Positions 36,968-46,418 of a stretch of 64,000 nt of DNA are shown here, one piece after another. Origin of the DNA: an uncultured Pelagibacteraceae bacterium (GTDB lineage Bacteria > Pseudomonadota > Alphaproteobacteria > Pelagibacterales > Pelagibacteraceae). Position 1 is the stretch's first letter. Each line of letters starts with the position of its first letter. Location of the stretch: NCBI GenBank assembly GCA_902567785.1, contig CACFOR010000003.1:109504-173503 (forward strand), given 5' to 3'. The notes under the pieces are model-generated. The model was not told the origin of the DNA and searched no databases. It worked only from the letters and a program-made list of their open reading frames with translations. A program made the position numbers and the translations under genes.

Positions 36968-38890
36968 ATGATATCTTTTACAGAAACATTTCAAAATAAA
37001 ACAAAGTTAATTAGCAGACGTATGTTTTTTTTGTCTGGGTTAAAAGTAGCTGTTTTTATTTCCATTATTACTCGACTTTTTTATTTACAAATATCCGAAA
37101 ATATTAAATACAGATCTTTATCAGATAATAATCGTTTTAGAGAATGGAAGATCGTTCCTCAAAGGGGGATAATAGAGGATTATTTTGGACAAAAAATAGC
37201 TGACAATACTCAAACTTTTCAATTACACATGATCCCAGAAGATGTACCCAATATGGAATCTTTATTTTTTAGATTATCAAAGATAATTGATTTTAATGAA
37301 AGAAAGAAAAAAAAAATAATTAAGAGAATAAAAAAACGTAAACCTTGGGAACCGATAATAATCTCAGATAATTTGTCTTGGTCTGAATTTTCTAGATTGA
37401 ATTTGTTTCTACATGAAATACAAGGAGTTAAACCAGTAGTAGCTTTATCAAGAAAATATTTTTCTGACGGTTCCTCTTCTCATATTATCGGTTATGTTTC
37501 AGATGCGAGTGTAAAAGATTTAGAAAATAATGAGCTAATAAGAGAAATTAATATTCCAGGACTAAAGACTGGAAAAAATGGTCTAGAAAAGTCTTTTAAT
37601 AATTTAATGATTGGTACTCCGGGTATCCAAAGGTTTGAAGTTAACGCTTACGGAAAAAGAATTAAAGAGTTAGAACTCGTAAAAGGTATATCAGGAAAAA
37701 ATTTTAGAACAACTATTGATCACGAAGTACAAAAATTGGCAAGCGGTTTACTCAAAGAAAAAAGTGCTTCAGTTTGTGTTATGGACATATATACCGGGGA
37801 TGTAGTTTCTCTGGTATCAAGCCCTACGTTTGATCCAAATAAATTCGTTCATGGAATAAATCAAAAAGATTGGGATGATCTACTGAAGAATGAAATGAAA
37901 CCTTTAATTAATAAGCCCTTAGCGGGTCTTTACCCACCGGGATCTACTATAAAACCAATCGTTGCACTTTCGGCTTTAGAAAACGACGTGATGAGCACAA
38001 AAAAAATTGTTCAATGCAAAGGAAAAATCGAACTTTATGGCCAAACTTATCATTGTTGGAAGGAAAAGGGTCATGGATTTATGAATATGAGGAGTGGTAT
38101 TAAACAATCATGCGATGTTTATTTTTATGAAGTTGCTAGAAGATTAGGTATCGATAGATTATCAGTAACATCAAAAAATTTTGGATTAGGAAAAAAGGTT
38201 TTAAATTCGTTTTACGAGGAAAAATCGGGAGTTGTACCAAATACAAAATGGAAAATAAAAAATATTGGAACTGGCTGGGTATTAGGCGAAACTTTAATTA
38301 GTGGAATAGGTCAAGGATATTTTCAAACTACACCAATACAATTATGTTTAATGATGGCACAATTAGCTAACGGTGGATATGAAATTAAACCTAGAATCAT
38401 TGACGATAAGTTAGCTGTTCAGCCAATGGTAGATAAGTGGAGAGAAGAATTTTATTTTAAAAAAAATAATTTAGATTTGGATAGTGGGTTAGTAAAATTA
38501 TATAGAAATAAGGAAAATGTTAAATTTGTATTGGATGCTTTATTTGGGGCAACAAATGAACCGTTGGGAACTTCTTATAGATCAAGGCTTACTCAACCTG
38601 GGTATATTTATGCAGGAAAAACTGGCACCTCTCAAATCAGAACTATTACTGAAGAAGAAAGAAAATTAAAATTAAAAAATATTGATCTGCCATATAAAAA
38701 AAGGGATCATGCTCTCTTTATCGCATTTGCACCATATAAAAATCCAAGATATTCAATCAGTGTTGTTGTGGAACATGGTGGAGCAGGAAGTTCAGGAGCA
38801 GCACCTATAGCCAAAAAGGTATTAAAAAAAGTTTTAGAGAGACAAAAGTTGAGAGAAAAATACCAACCTAATTTATTTGAGGAAGTGTAG
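36968..38890 (+). CDS. mrdA: Penicillin-binding protein 2 (elongation transpeptidase)
   Basis: An N-terminal membrane anchor (residues about 20-40) is followed by a dimerisation domain and a transpeptidase domain with the three active-site motifs: GSTIKP (the SxxK Ser), SCDVYF (SxN-like) and KTGTSQ. Length is 640. It cross-links peptidoglycan during cell elongation with RodA, whose gene begins two bases after its stop. Confidence 0.95.
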   Translation: MISFTETFQNKTKLISRRMFFLSGLKVAVFISIITRLFYLQISENIKYRSLSDNNRFREWKIVPQRGIIEDYFGQKIADNTQTFQLHMIPEDVPNMESLFFRLSKIIDFNERKKKKIIKRIKKRKPWEPIIISDNLSWSEFSRLNLFLHEIQGVKPVVALSRKYFSDGSSSHIIGYVSDASVKDLENNELIREINIPGLKTGKNGLEKSFNNLMIGTPGIQRFEVNAYGKRIKELELVKGISGKNFRTTIDHEVQKLASGLLKEKSASVCVMDIYTGDVVSLVSSPTFDPNKFVHGINQKDWDDLLKNEMKPLINKPLAGLYPPGSTIKPIVALSALENDVMSTKKIVQCKGKIELYGQTYHCWKEKGHGFMNMRSGIKQSCDVYFYEVARRLGIDRLSVTSKNFGLGKKVLNSFYEEKSGVVPNTKWKIKNIGTGWVLGETLISGIGQGYFQTTPIQLCLMMAQLANGGYEIKPRIIDDKLAVQPMVDKWREEFYFKKNNLDLDSGLVKLYRNKENVKFVLDALFGATNEPLGTSYRSRLTQPGYIYAGKTGTSQIRTITEEERKLKLKNIDLPYKKRDHALFIAFAPYKNPRYSISVVVEHGGAGSSGAAPIAKKVLKKVLERQKLREKYQPNLFEEV

Positions 38891-38892
38891 AT

Positions 38893-40017
38893 ATGGCAAC
38901 AAATTTTTTTTCAAAAAAGAATTTAAGTGTTATTGATAAAATACTTTCTTTTGACTATTTCTTAGTATTTTTAGTTTTATTATTAGGAATAATAAGTCTT
39001 TTTGCTATGTATTCTTCCGAGCAAGGTGTCTTTTCTTATCATACAAAAAGTCATCTTTATCGATTTTCTGTTTTCTTTTTGTTTTTTATAATAATTTCAC
39101 TTTTTAAAATTGAATATTTGTTAAGATCTGCTTATTTTTTTTATATTATAATCTTATTATTACTAATCGGTGTAGAACTATATGGTATCACAGCGTCAGG
39201 ATCAAAACGTTGGATAAGTTTATTTTTTATAAATCTTCAACCTTCTGAATTAATGAAGATAGCATTAATTATTTTTTTAGCTAGATATTATTATAAAATT
39301 CCATCACAAAACGTTAATAATATAAAATATATTATTCTGCCCTTTATTAGTTTTTTGATTCCTGTTTATTTAGTTGCAGTGCAACCTGATTTGGGTACAG
39401 CTGTACTTATTGCTATTACAGGTTTAATAGTTATTTGGTTATCAGGATTTAGAATAAAGTATTTTTTATATTCTTCTCTTGTTTTAATTTGTTTAATACC
39501 AGTAGGGATATCTTTTTTAAAACCTTATCAAAAATCAAGAATTTTGACTTTTTTTAATCCAGAAAGAGATCCCTTAGGAGCTGGTTATCAAATTATTCAG
39601 TCAAAAATTGCAGTAGGCTCAGGAGGCATCTTGGGGAAAGGTTTTTTACAAGGAAGTCAAAGCTATCTAGATTATTTACCTGAAAAGCATACGGATTTTA
39701 TATTTACCTTATTCTCAGAAGAATTTGGTTTTTTTGGATCATTATTTTTATTATTAATTTATGCTCTAATTATTTATAGAATTACCAAAATTGGCTCAGA
39801 ATCAAGGAACAATTTTGCTCGATTGTATTGTTTTGGTTTTGCTTCAGCTTTTTTTGTCTATGTTGCTGTAAATATGTCTATGGTATTGGGATTACTACCT
39901 ATTGTAGGAGCTCCTTTACCAATCATGTCCTATGGTGGCTCATCTATGCTTTCAATAATGATTGGTTTAGGAATAGTAATGAGTTGTAAAATTCATAACA
40001 ATGAGCAATTGGGTTGA
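38893..40017 (+). CDS. rodA: RodA, SEDS peptidoglycan glycosyltransferase
   Basis: The polytopic 374-residue protein has about ten membrane segments with SEDS motifs LQPSELMKIALIIFLARYY, VQPDLGTAVLIA and the C-terminal LPIVGAPLPIMSYGGSSM. It polymerises lipid II for lateral wall growth and works with PBP2. It closes the mre-mrd-rod cluster; 112 AT-rich bases with no gene follow before the bactofilin gene. Confidence 0.96.
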   Translation: MATNFFSKKNLSVIDKILSFDYFLVFLVLLLGIISLFAMYSSEQGVFSYHTKSHLYRFSVFFLFFIIISLFKIEYLLRSAYFFYIIILLLLIGVELYGITASGSKRWISLFFINLQPSELMKIALIIFLARYYYKIPSQNVNNIKYIILPFISFLIPVYLVAVQPDLGTAVLIAITGLIVIWLSGFRIKYFLYSSLVLICLIPVGISFLKPYQKSRILTFFNPERDPLGAGYQIIQSKIAVGSGGILGKGFLQGSQSYLDYLPEKHTDFIFTLFSEEFGFFGSLFLLLIYALIIYRITKIGSESRNNFARLYCFGFASAFFVYVAVNMSMVLGLLPIVGAPLPIMSYGGSSMLSIMIGLGIVMSCKIHNNEQLG

Positions 40018-40129
40018 CAAAACCCAAAAAGAAAATCTATCAAAATAACAACCTGAGATTGTAAAATTTATAATAAAATACTTATCTTTTTATTACTCAA
40101 AGTGTGATTTTTGTGTTTAAATAAAATTA

Positions 40130-40597
40130 ATGTTTAAATCTTTACGTAGCGTTGAAGGAAGTAAAATTAATAGTAATGGTCGATCTCATGTTGGAGAGAC
40201 GATGCAGCTAGAGGGAGACTTAAGAACTTCAGGATCCATAGATATTGCGGGACTTATAAATGGAAACGTTTTTGTTTCAGAAATGACAATAACAGAAACT
40301 GGGTCAGTAAGAGGCTCAGTAGAAGCATCAACTATAGAAATTAATGGACACTTAGAGGGAAAAATTTCAGCTAATGATGTCATAGTTGGAAAAACGGCTG
40401 TCATTAAAGGAGATATTTTTTTCAAAAACACTTTAAAAACAGAAGAAGGTGCTGATATAGATGGTTACATTAAGAGAGCAAACAATGGAAAATCCAATAA
40501 TGAAGAAGATATTGCAATCGAAGAAATTGTTGAAAGAACTGAATCAGTTAAAAAACCCAAACCCATCCATGTTGTGCAGCAGAAAAAAGCTGTATAA
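40130..40597 (+). CDS. Bactofilin
   Basis: The 155-residue protein has the bactofilin core, a right-handed beta-helix rich in short hydrophobic strands (residues about 20-120), with GETMQLEGDLRTSGSIDIAG and VIVGKTAVIKGDI-type repeats, flanked by disordered polar tails. Bactofilins form nucleotide-independent filaments that scaffold wall enzymes. Location next to the elongasome genes fits a shape role. Confidence 0.88.
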   Translation: MFKSLRSVEGSKINSNGRSHVGETMQLEGDLRTSGSIDIAGLINGNVFVSEMTITETGSVRGSVEASTIEINGHLEGKISANDVIVGKTAVIKGDIFFKNTLKTEEGADIDGYIKRANNGKSNNEEDIAIEEIVERTESVKKPKPIHVVQQKKAV

Positions 40598-40645
40598 CTT
40601 GTCATCCTATATTTAAATTCTAAATAATATATAATTACGTTTATA

Positions 40646-41902
40646 ATGAGTGGAGAAGTTCAGTTCAAATCTTCCGTTGGCGTTATAGGAGCGGGAATCC
40701 AAGGAGTTTGTGTAGCTTTAAATTTAATTAAAAAAGGTTTTAAAGTTACCATTATAGATAGAGACGAGCCTGGAGAAAGTTCTGCTTCTTACGGAAACGC
40801 AGGTCATTTTTCACCTTATGCATCTTTGTCAATGAATAGACCTGATATTTTAATTGACGTACCAGCCATGTTGATTAGTACAACAGGTCCCCTGGCTCTA
40901 AAATGGAATTATGTACCTAAAATGATTCCTTGGTTTTTAAAATTTATCAAAAACTGTACAAAAAATAAAATGATGCACACAGCAAAATATATGCATCAAA
41001 TTTTAGATTTAGCATTACCAGCATACGACGAATTATTCCAAGAAATTGACGTTTCACATTTGGTAGAAAACAAAGGAATTATTTATTTTTGGAACAATAA
41101 AGATTTAAAAAGTAGAGAATTAGAAAAAAATGTAAGAGATAAATTAGGTATTGAACAAAAATTATTAACACCACATGAAATCCATGACTTAGAACCACAT
41201 ATTAAACAAATTTATCATGGAGGAGTTTTATATCCAAGTGCACGCCATGCGAGGAATCCCAAAAAAATTTTATTAAAGCTATTAGAATTGTTTATAAAAA
41301 AAGGAGGCAAACTTGAAAAACAAAATGTTGAATCTATTAGTTTTACAAGTGATGAAAAACCAGTAATTAAAACAGATTTAAAATTTTACAAATTCGACAA
41401 AGCAGTTATTGCTTGCGGGGCTTTTTCAAAAAAATTCACTGATCAAGTAGATGAAAAAATACCTCTAGATACTGAGCGTGGTTATCATGTACATTTCAAA
41501 GGTCATGACCATCTTCTTTCAAGACCTGTAATTTTTTTAAATAGAGGTTTTGGAATAACTCCCATGGAACAAGGGTTGAGAGTCGTTGGAACCGTAGAGT
41601 TTGGTGGGCTAAATAATCCAGCAAGCAAAAAAAGAATATTAAATTTAGTTAATAATGCAAAATATTTATTTCCAGAGCTGAAAGATCATTATGATGAATG
41701 GTTAGGCTTCAGACCCACTTTGCCAGATTTTTTGCCAGTATTAGGTTCTTCAAAAAATTATAAAAATTTATATTATTCTTTTGGTCATCATCATCTTGGA
41801 TGGACACTTGGAGCTATATCAGGAAAAATAATAGCAGGAATGATTGCTAATGAAAATACTAATTTAGATTTGTCCGCTTACAATTCGAAAAGATTTATTT
41901 AG
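40646..41902 (+). CDS. FAD-dependent D-amino-acid dehydrogenase (DadA-like)
   Basis: The N-terminal FAD motif reads GVIGAGIQGVCVALNLIKKG, with TIIDRDEPGESSASYGNAGH following, as in DadA and related oxidases. FRPTLPDFLPVLG near residue 355 is the conserved C-terminal block, with YSFGHHHLGWTLGA ending the FAD fold. Length is 418. It deaminates D-amino acids with electrons passed to the respiratory chain. Hydroxyproline-type or other N-substituted amino-acid substrates are alternatives. The exporter-like gene begins nine bases on. Confidence 0.85.
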   Translation: MSGEVQFKSSVGVIGAGIQGVCVALNLIKKGFKVTIIDRDEPGESSASYGNAGHFSPYASLSMNRPDILIDVPAMLISTTGPLALKWNYVPKMIPWFLKFIKNCTKNKMMHTAKYMHQILDLALPAYDELFQEIDVSHLVENKGIIYFWNNKDLKSRELEKNVRDKLGIEQKLLTPHEIHDLEPHIKQIYHGGVLYPSARHARNPKKILLKLLELFIKKGGKLEKQNVESISFTSDEKPVIKTDLKFYKFDKAVIACGAFSKKFTDQVDEKIPLDTERGYHVHFKGHDHLLSRPVIFLNRGFGITPMEQGLRVVGTVEFGGLNNPASKKRILNLVNNAKYLFPELKDHYDEWLGFRPTLPDFLPVLGSSKNYKNLYYSFGHHHLGWTLGAISGKIIAGMIANENTNLDLSAYNSKRFI

Positions 41903-41911
41903 GAGATTATT

Positions 41912-42805
41912 TTGTTTTCTAAAGACAAACAAGCTTATCTATTTCTTATATTGACAACACTATTTTGGGCAGGAAACTTTATTGTTGGAAAAGCAGCCAG
42001 TCTTTTTGAAATTCCCCCATTTACATTAAACTTTTATAGATGGACTTTTGCTTGGTTAATATTAGCTCCATTTACACTTAAAGAAATTCTAGAAAAAAAA
42101 ATATATATATTAGAAAATGTAAAATTAATAATAATTTTGGGTATAACAAGTATAACAATTTTCAATTCGATTGTTTATTACTCACTAAATTTTACCCAAG
42201 TAATAAGTGGAGTTTTAATGATTTCAACCATTCCAGTGATGATAATTCTTTTTTGTTGGTTATTAAAAATTGAAAAAACTAATATTTACCAAATTTTAGG
42301 TGTAATTTTTTCTTTATTTGGTGTTGTTGTAATTATTACAAAAGCTAATTTAAACATTTTATTGAATTTAAACTTTAATAAAGGTGATTTGTGGATGGTG
42401 GTTGCAATGTTTTCTTGGGCTTTATACTCAGCTTTGCTAAGAAAGAAAAAATTAGAAATATCTCAATTATCTTTACTGCAGACAATAATTTCCGCTGGAC
42501 TTATTTTTTTATTGCCAGCATATTTGATAGAATTAGCCCTAGGTTACAGAGCTAATATTCATTTACCTTTCATTTTAACTTTAACTTATGTTGTTCTTTT
42601 TCCTGGGTTGGCTTCATTTATCTTTTGGATTAAAGGAATTTCAATAATTGGTTCAAATCGCGCTGGAATATTTCTACATTTGATACCAATTTTTAGCACA
42701 ATACTAGCTATAATTATTTTTAAAGAAAAGTTTATGATTTATCATTTAATTGGAGCAATATTTATTATTTCGGGTATTGTTTTATCATCAAAAAAAAATG
42801 AATAA
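41912..42805 (+). CDS. EamA/DMT-family transporter
   Basis: Ten hydrophobic segments in two repeated EamA halves are visible, with FWAGNFIVGKAASLF in the first helix and FSWALYSALLRKK opening the second half. The start codon is TTG, supported by AGGAG eight bases upstream. Length is 297. Members export or import small metabolites, often amino acids or nucleotide sugars; the substrate is unknown. The msrB ATG lies inside its last eight bases. Confidence 0.85.
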   Translation: MFSKDKQAYLFLILTTLFWAGNFIVGKAASLFEIPPFTLNFYRWTFAWLILAPFTLKEILEKKIYILENVKLIIILGITSITIFNSIVYYSLNFTQVISGVLMISTIPVMIILFCWLLKIEKTNIYQILGVIFSLFGVVVIITKANLNILLNLNFNKGDLWMVVAMFSWALYSALLRKKKLEISQLSLLQTIISAGLIFLLPAYLIELALGYRANIHLPFILTLTYVVLFPGLASFIFWIKGISIIGSNRAGIFLHLIPIFSTILAIIIFKEKFMIYHLIGAIFIISGIVLSSKKNE

Positions 42806-43163
42806 AGATTTAACAGTAGAGCAGAAATACATATTAGAGGATGAAGGAACTGAGGCACCAGGATCTAGTCCCCTAAATTATGAAAAAAGACAAGGTGATT
42901 ATCTTTGTGCAGGCTGTGGCACTAAGCTATTTGAATCAAGTAAAAAATATGAAAGCGGAAGTGGTTGGCCATCTTTTTTTGAATCATTACCTAATGTTTT
43001 CGAAACAAAAATTGATAATTTAATTGGATCTTCCAGAATTGAGTATCATTGCAAGAAGTGCGGGGGACACCATGGTCATATTTTTGACGATGGGCCACAA
43101 CCTACTGGAAAAAGATATTGTAATAATGGTATATGTTTAGTTTTCAAACCCAAAAAAAAATAA
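42798..43163 (+). CDS. msrB: Peptide methionine-(R)-S-oxide reductase MsrB
   Basis: The ATG at 42798 gives 121 residues and overlaps the end of the upstream transporter gene. Zinc ligands are seen as CAGC and CKKC, the fold block is SGSGWPSFFE, and the catalytic end is GKRYCNNGICLVF, where the redox-active Cys takes the usual RYC/RFC place. The enzyme repairs methionine-R-sulfoxide. It begins a run of sulfur and redox genes. Confidence 0.93.
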   Translation: MNKDLTVEQKYILEDEGTEAPGSSPLNYEKRQGDYLCAGCGTKLFESSKKYESGSGWPSFFESLPNVFETKIDNLIGSSRIEYHCKKCGGHHGHIFDDGPQPTGKRYCNNGICLVFKPKKK

Positions 43164-43164
43164 A

Positions 43165-43539
43165 ATGATTAAACAAATACCAAGTAAAGAGATAGAGCAA
43201 TATCTAAAAAATAATCCTAAATGCGTACTGCTTGATGTAAGAACGAAGGAGGAATGGAATCAAGGCAAACCCGATGGTGATAAAATTGGATTAAAAACTT
43301 ATTTTTTGTCCTTGCAATTTGAGGGAAAAATTTTAAATCAAAATTTTGTGGAAGAATTTAAGAATTTAAAAATAGATAAGGATTATGAAATCTTAATCAC
43401 TTGTGGAATAGGGGGAAGATCACAAAGGGCGGCTGAGATACTGACTAAGCAAGGTTATAATTGTTCTAATGTTTCAGATGGTTTTTTAGGAAACCATGAA
43501 AATATTGGTTGGAAAAGAAACAATTTACCTTGTAAGTGA
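43165..43539 (+). CDS. Rhodanese-like sulfurtransferase
   Basis: A single-domain rhodanese of 124 residues with LLDVRTKEEWNQGKP near the N-terminus and the active-site loop ITCGIGGRSQRAAEIL, where Cys would carry a persulfide. Such proteins move sulfane sulfur or detoxify it. It starts one base after msrB and converges with the methyltransferase gene, overlapping by 15 bases. A persulfide-dioxygenase-like gene lies 1.4 kb away. Confidence 0.9.
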   Translation: MIKQIPSKEIEQYLKNNPKCVLLDVRTKEEWNQGKPDGDKIGLKTYFLSLQFEGKILNQNFVEEFKNLKIDKDYEILITCGIGGRSQRAAEILTKQGYNCSNVSDGFLGNHENIGWKRNNLPCK

Positions 43540-44181
43540 TTTTTTTACCAACGTAACTTTAAATAATTTTCTAGGAAAGGTTCCTTCTTCAAATTTTTTA
43601 ATTTCTAAAATATCAAATCCATTTGATAAATTTCTAATTTTTTCTTCAGAAAAAAAATGAATAATAAATCCGTCATTTTCATAAAGATCTTCACCTATAT
43701 GATTTCCATTTTTATAATCGCCATCATCGGTATTACGAACGGTATATATATTAATTCCTCCAGGTTTTAAAATTCGTAATATTTCTTTATTTAAATTTTC
43801 AAGATCGTGATTAGATAACGCCATACAATAAAGCATATGTGAAAAACATCCATCAACAGAATTGTTATTAAAAGGTAATTTTTTTCTTACGTCAAAAAAT
43901 TTTGTTTTAACAAATTGATTAAGATTTAATTTCTTAGATTTAATTTTAATAGTCTCTATTGCTGCTTTACTGTAGTCCAAAGCTTCAATGTGAATAGAAT
44001 TTTTTGCAAAAAATACTGTATCTCTTCCAAGACCTGCACCGAGCTCAACTATATTTTTACCCTTAAAAAATTTTAGTGATTTGATAGCTGCTACACTCGG
44101 CTCGCTACCAAACATCTCAGGCTTACTCGAGAAGTTCACTTCCCAATGCCGAGATTGTTGGTCTAATTTTTTTTGATCCAA
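43525..44181 (-). CDS. Class I SAM-dependent methyltransferase
   Basis: Motif I is seen as NIVELGAGLGRDTVFFA (residues about 44-60) and motif II as EALDYSKAAIETI, with LKPGGINIYTVRN later. Length is 218. The N-terminal HWEVNFSSKPEMFGSEPS is typical of the broad Methyltransf_11/25 group that includes TehB-like and thiol methyltransferases. Substrate is undetermined. It follows the peroxiredoxin gene on the same strand by two bases, so peroxide or thiol stress is the likely context. Confidence 0.82.
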   Translation of the reverse strand: MDQKKLDQQSRHWEVNFSSKPEMFGSEPSVAAIKSLKFFKGKNIVELGAGLGRDTVFFAKNSIHIEALDYSKAAIETIKIKSKKLNLNQFVKTKFFDVRKKLPFNNNSVDGCFSHMLYCMALSNHDLENLNKEILRILKPGGINIYTVRNTDDGDYKNGNHIGEDLYENDGFIIHFFSEEKIRNLSNGFDILEIKKFEEGTFPRKLFKVTLVKKSLTR

Positions 44182-44183
44182 AC

Positions 44184-44846
44184 TTATTTTACTGGGTCAG
44201 GTACCTTACGCAAATAAGGCTTTAATGTTTCCCATCCATCAGGATATATTTTTTTTGCTTCATCGTTTGTTACTTTAGGGACAATTATAACCTTTTCACC
44301 CGGCTTCCAATTTGCTGGTGTAGCAATTTTGTGTTTCGCTGTTCGCTGCATTGAATCAATTGTTCTTAATATTTCATCAAAGTTACGCCCAGTAGTCATA
44401 GGATAAGTTAAAAATAAACCTATTCTTTTATCCGGTCTTATAACATAAACAGTTCTAACAGTTTGATTATCTACAGCTGTACGTCCCATAGAAGTTGTTC
44501 CCGCGTCTCCCTCTAGCATATTGTAAAGTTTTGCAACTTCTAACTTTTCATCAGCAACAATTGGATAGTTTGGTTTTAATCCACAAACATCTTTAATGTC
44601 ATCGAGCCATTTTACGTGATCAGAAACTGGATCCACACTTAAGCCCATAACTTTAACATTTCTTTTATCAAATTCAGGCTTCATTTTAGCTAAAGCACCA
44701 AGTTCCGTTGTACATACTGGGGTAAAGTCTTTTGGGTGTGAAAATAAAACACCCCAACTATCCCCTAACCACTTGTGGAAAGATAGTTTTCCTTCAGAAG
44801 TCTCCGCTGTAAAATCCGGAGCCATACTATTAATTTTTAAAGTCAT
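44184..44846 (-). CDS. 1-Cys peroxiredoxin (Prx6 subfamily)
   Basis: The peroxidatic motif SHPKDFTPVCTTELG around residue 46 and the long C-terminal dimerisation domain (WKPGEKVIIVPKVTNDEAK) place this 220-residue protein in the Prx6 group. It reduces hydrogen peroxide and organic peroxides in the cytosol. A strong sigma70-like promoter and an AGAGAGGAAG ribosome binding site precede it. It is divergent from the persulfide-dioxygenase-like gene. Confidence 0.93.
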   Translation of the reverse strand: MTLKINSMAPDFTAETSEGKLSFHKWLGDSWGVLFSHPKDFTPVCTTELGALAKMKPEFDKRNVKVMGLSVDPVSDHVKWLDDIKDVCGLKPNYPIVADEKLEVAKLYNMLEGDAGTTSMGRTAVDNQTVRTVYVIRPDKRIGLFLTYPMTTGRNFDEILRTIDSMQRTAKHKIATPANWKPGEKVIIVPKVTNDEAKKIYPDGWETLKPYLRKVPDPVK

Positions 44847-44876
44847 TTTTTTCTTCCTCTCTATGTTTTTTTAAAG

Positions 44877-44905
44877 ATTATAATCAAGATTGATTTGCTA
44901 TGCAA
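44877..44905 (-). promoter_or_regulatory. Promoter of the peroxiredoxin gene
   Basis: On the minus strand TTGCAT and TATAAT are separated by exactly 17 bases, the closest match to sigma70 consensus I found in the window. Transcription would start near 44870, about 25 bases before the peroxiredoxin ATG. Confidence 0.6.
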
Positions 44906-44927
44906 TTTTTTATAAATTTTAAAAATT

Positions 44928-45620
44928 ATGATTTTTAAACAATTATTTGACAAAAAATCTTCAACCTACACGTACATAATTTCAAGTGGCAAGGGTAGAG
45001 AAGCTTTAATTATTGATCCAGTAATTGAAAATACAGAAGAATATTTAAATGTATTAAAAGAATTAAATCTAAAACTCGTTAAAGTTATTGATACCCATAT
45101 TCATGCAGATCATATTTCTGGTTTAAGCGAGCTGGCCACGCGAACAAGTTGTTCGAAAATTATGGGAGAGCGTTCAGCTTCAGAAGTTATAGATATAAGA
45201 GTAAAAGATAATGAAAAAATAAAAATTGAAAGCATAGAGTTAATAACAATGCATACTCCAGGACACACAGATTGTTCTTACAGCTTTTTAATGAAAGATA
45301 GAATATTTACAGGTGATACTTTGTTAATTAATGGAACTGGCAGGACTGATTTTCAGAACGGCAATCCTATAGACCAATATCATTCTTTGTTTGACAAAAT
45401 TTTAAAGTTGCCAGAAAAAACACTAGTTTACCCAGCTCACGATTACAAAGGAAACGAAGTAAGCACGATAGGCAAAGAGAAAAAAAATAACCCAAGATTA
45501 CAAGTAAATTCCGTAGAAGAGTATACAGATTTAATGAATAATTTAAATTTAGGAAATCCTGAAATGATGGATATTGCTATTCCCGCTAATATAAATGGAA
45601 AAACATTAAATAAAATATAA
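44928..45620 (+). CDS. Metallo-beta-lactamase-fold persulfide dioxygenase-like (ETHE1/Blh type)
   Basis: The metal motif DTHIHADHISGL, the block HTPGHTDCSYSF, FTGDTLLINGTGRTDFQ and the distal PAHDYKG match the ETHE1/Blh subgroup rather than glyoxalase II. These non-heme iron enzymes oxidise glutathione persulfide to sulfite. Length is 230. Together with the nearby rhodanese, cysteine synthase and glutaredoxin genes, this supports sulfide or persulfide handling. It is transcribed divergently from the peroxiredoxin gene. Confidence 0.82.
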   Translation: MIFKQLFDKKSSTYTYIISSGKGREALIIDPVIENTEEYLNVLKELNLKLVKVIDTHIHADHISGLSELATRTSCSKIMGERSASEVIDIRVKDNEKIKIESIELITMHTPGHTDCSYSFLMKDRIFTGDTLLINGTGRTDFQNGNPIDQYHSLFDKILKLPEKTLVYPAHDYKGNEVSTIGKEKKNNPRLQVNSVEEYTDLMNNLNLGNPEMMDIAIPANINGKTLNKI

Positions 45621-45673
45621 TTAGCGACAATATAAATATTGTAATTTTAGATATAGCTATTATATAGTTAAAT

Positions 45674-45793
45674 ATGACTTGCAAAAATCCAAAGTGCCAA
45701 TGTGCAAATTGCATAAATGATAAATGCGCTTGTGATGGAAACAAAGAATGTTCATGCACACCTGAGTCAACTAGTTGTTGTTGTGGCAACTAG
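45674..45793 (+). CDS. Cysteine-rich metallothionein-like peptide (39 aa)
   Basis: A 40-codon frame, too short for ordinary ORF cut-offs, encodes 39 residues with 11 cysteines: MTCKNPKCQCANC at the start, CACDGNKECSC in the middle and a CCC near the end. CxC and CxxC spacing with no aromatic residues is the look of a metallothionein that binds zinc, copper or cadmium in thiolate clusters. It sits between the persulfide-dioxygenase-like gene and cysE, a setting devoted to cysteine. Not matched to a named family; a chance frame with 11 Cys in 39 codons of an AT-rich genome is very unlikely. Confidence 0.78.
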   Translation: MTCKNPKCQCANCINDKCACDGNKECSCTPESTSCCCGN

Positions 45794-45828
45794 CCTATAA
45801 TTTAAATAAATTAATCATTTAAATATTT

Positions 45829-46413
45829 ATGAATAGTTTTTTAGAATCAATAATGAATCGTGATCCTGCTGCTAAATCAAAAATTAGTATAATTTTAACC
45901 TATCCAGGAGTTAAAGCTATTTTCTTTCATAGAATTGCTAATTTCTTTTCCATTGCTAAGTTTGATTTAATAGCAAGAATTATTTCACAGTTTTCAAGAT
46001 TTTTAACGGGAATAGAAATTCATCCAAAAGCATTAATTGGAAAAAATTTATTTATTGACCATGGGATGGGCGTAGTCATTGGAGAAACTTCAGAAATTGG
46101 TGATAATGTAACAATCTATCATGCTGTTACTCTTGGAGGAATATCTCCAAGTATTAAATCAGATGAACAAAGAAATATTAAACGACACCCCACTCTTAAA
46201 AATAATGTTGTAATTGGTTCTGGGGCTCAAATACTTGGTCCAATTATTATAGGAGAGTATGCAAAAGTTGGAGCAAATGCCGTTGTAACTCGAGATGTTC
46301 CTTCTCACGCAGTTATGATTGGAATACCAGCAAGAAATATTAAATCTAAACCTGATCAAGACAAATCATTTAAACCATATGGTATTAGCCATGAAGAGGA
46401 CAATAAATCTTAA
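45829..46413 (+). CDS. cysE: Serine O-acetyltransferase
   Basis: The C-terminal left-handed beta-helix of hexapeptide repeats is clear: GIEIHPKALIGKNLFIDHG, GVVIGETSEIGDNVTIYHAV and GSGAQILGPIIIGEYAKVGA. His in IDHGMG and in YHAVTLGG are the catalytic positions. Length is 194, the short bacterial form. It makes O-acetylserine for the cysteine synthase encoded five bases downstream. Confidence 0.94.
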   Translation: MNSFLESIMNRDPAAKSKISIILTYPGVKAIFFHRIANFFSIAKFDLIARIISQFSRFLTGIEIHPKALIGKNLFIDHGMGVVIGETSEIGDNVTIYHAVTLGGISPSIKSDEQRNIKRHPTLKNNVVIGSGAQILGPIIIGEYAKVGANAVVTRDVPSHAVMIGIPARNIKSKPDQDKSFKPYGISHEEDNKS

Positions 46414-46418
46414 AATTT

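Noticed and set aside
40018-40129. SAM or glycine riboswitch before the bactofilin gene
   Set aside because: No conserved aptamer core is visible and the gene is not of a regulated metabolic type.
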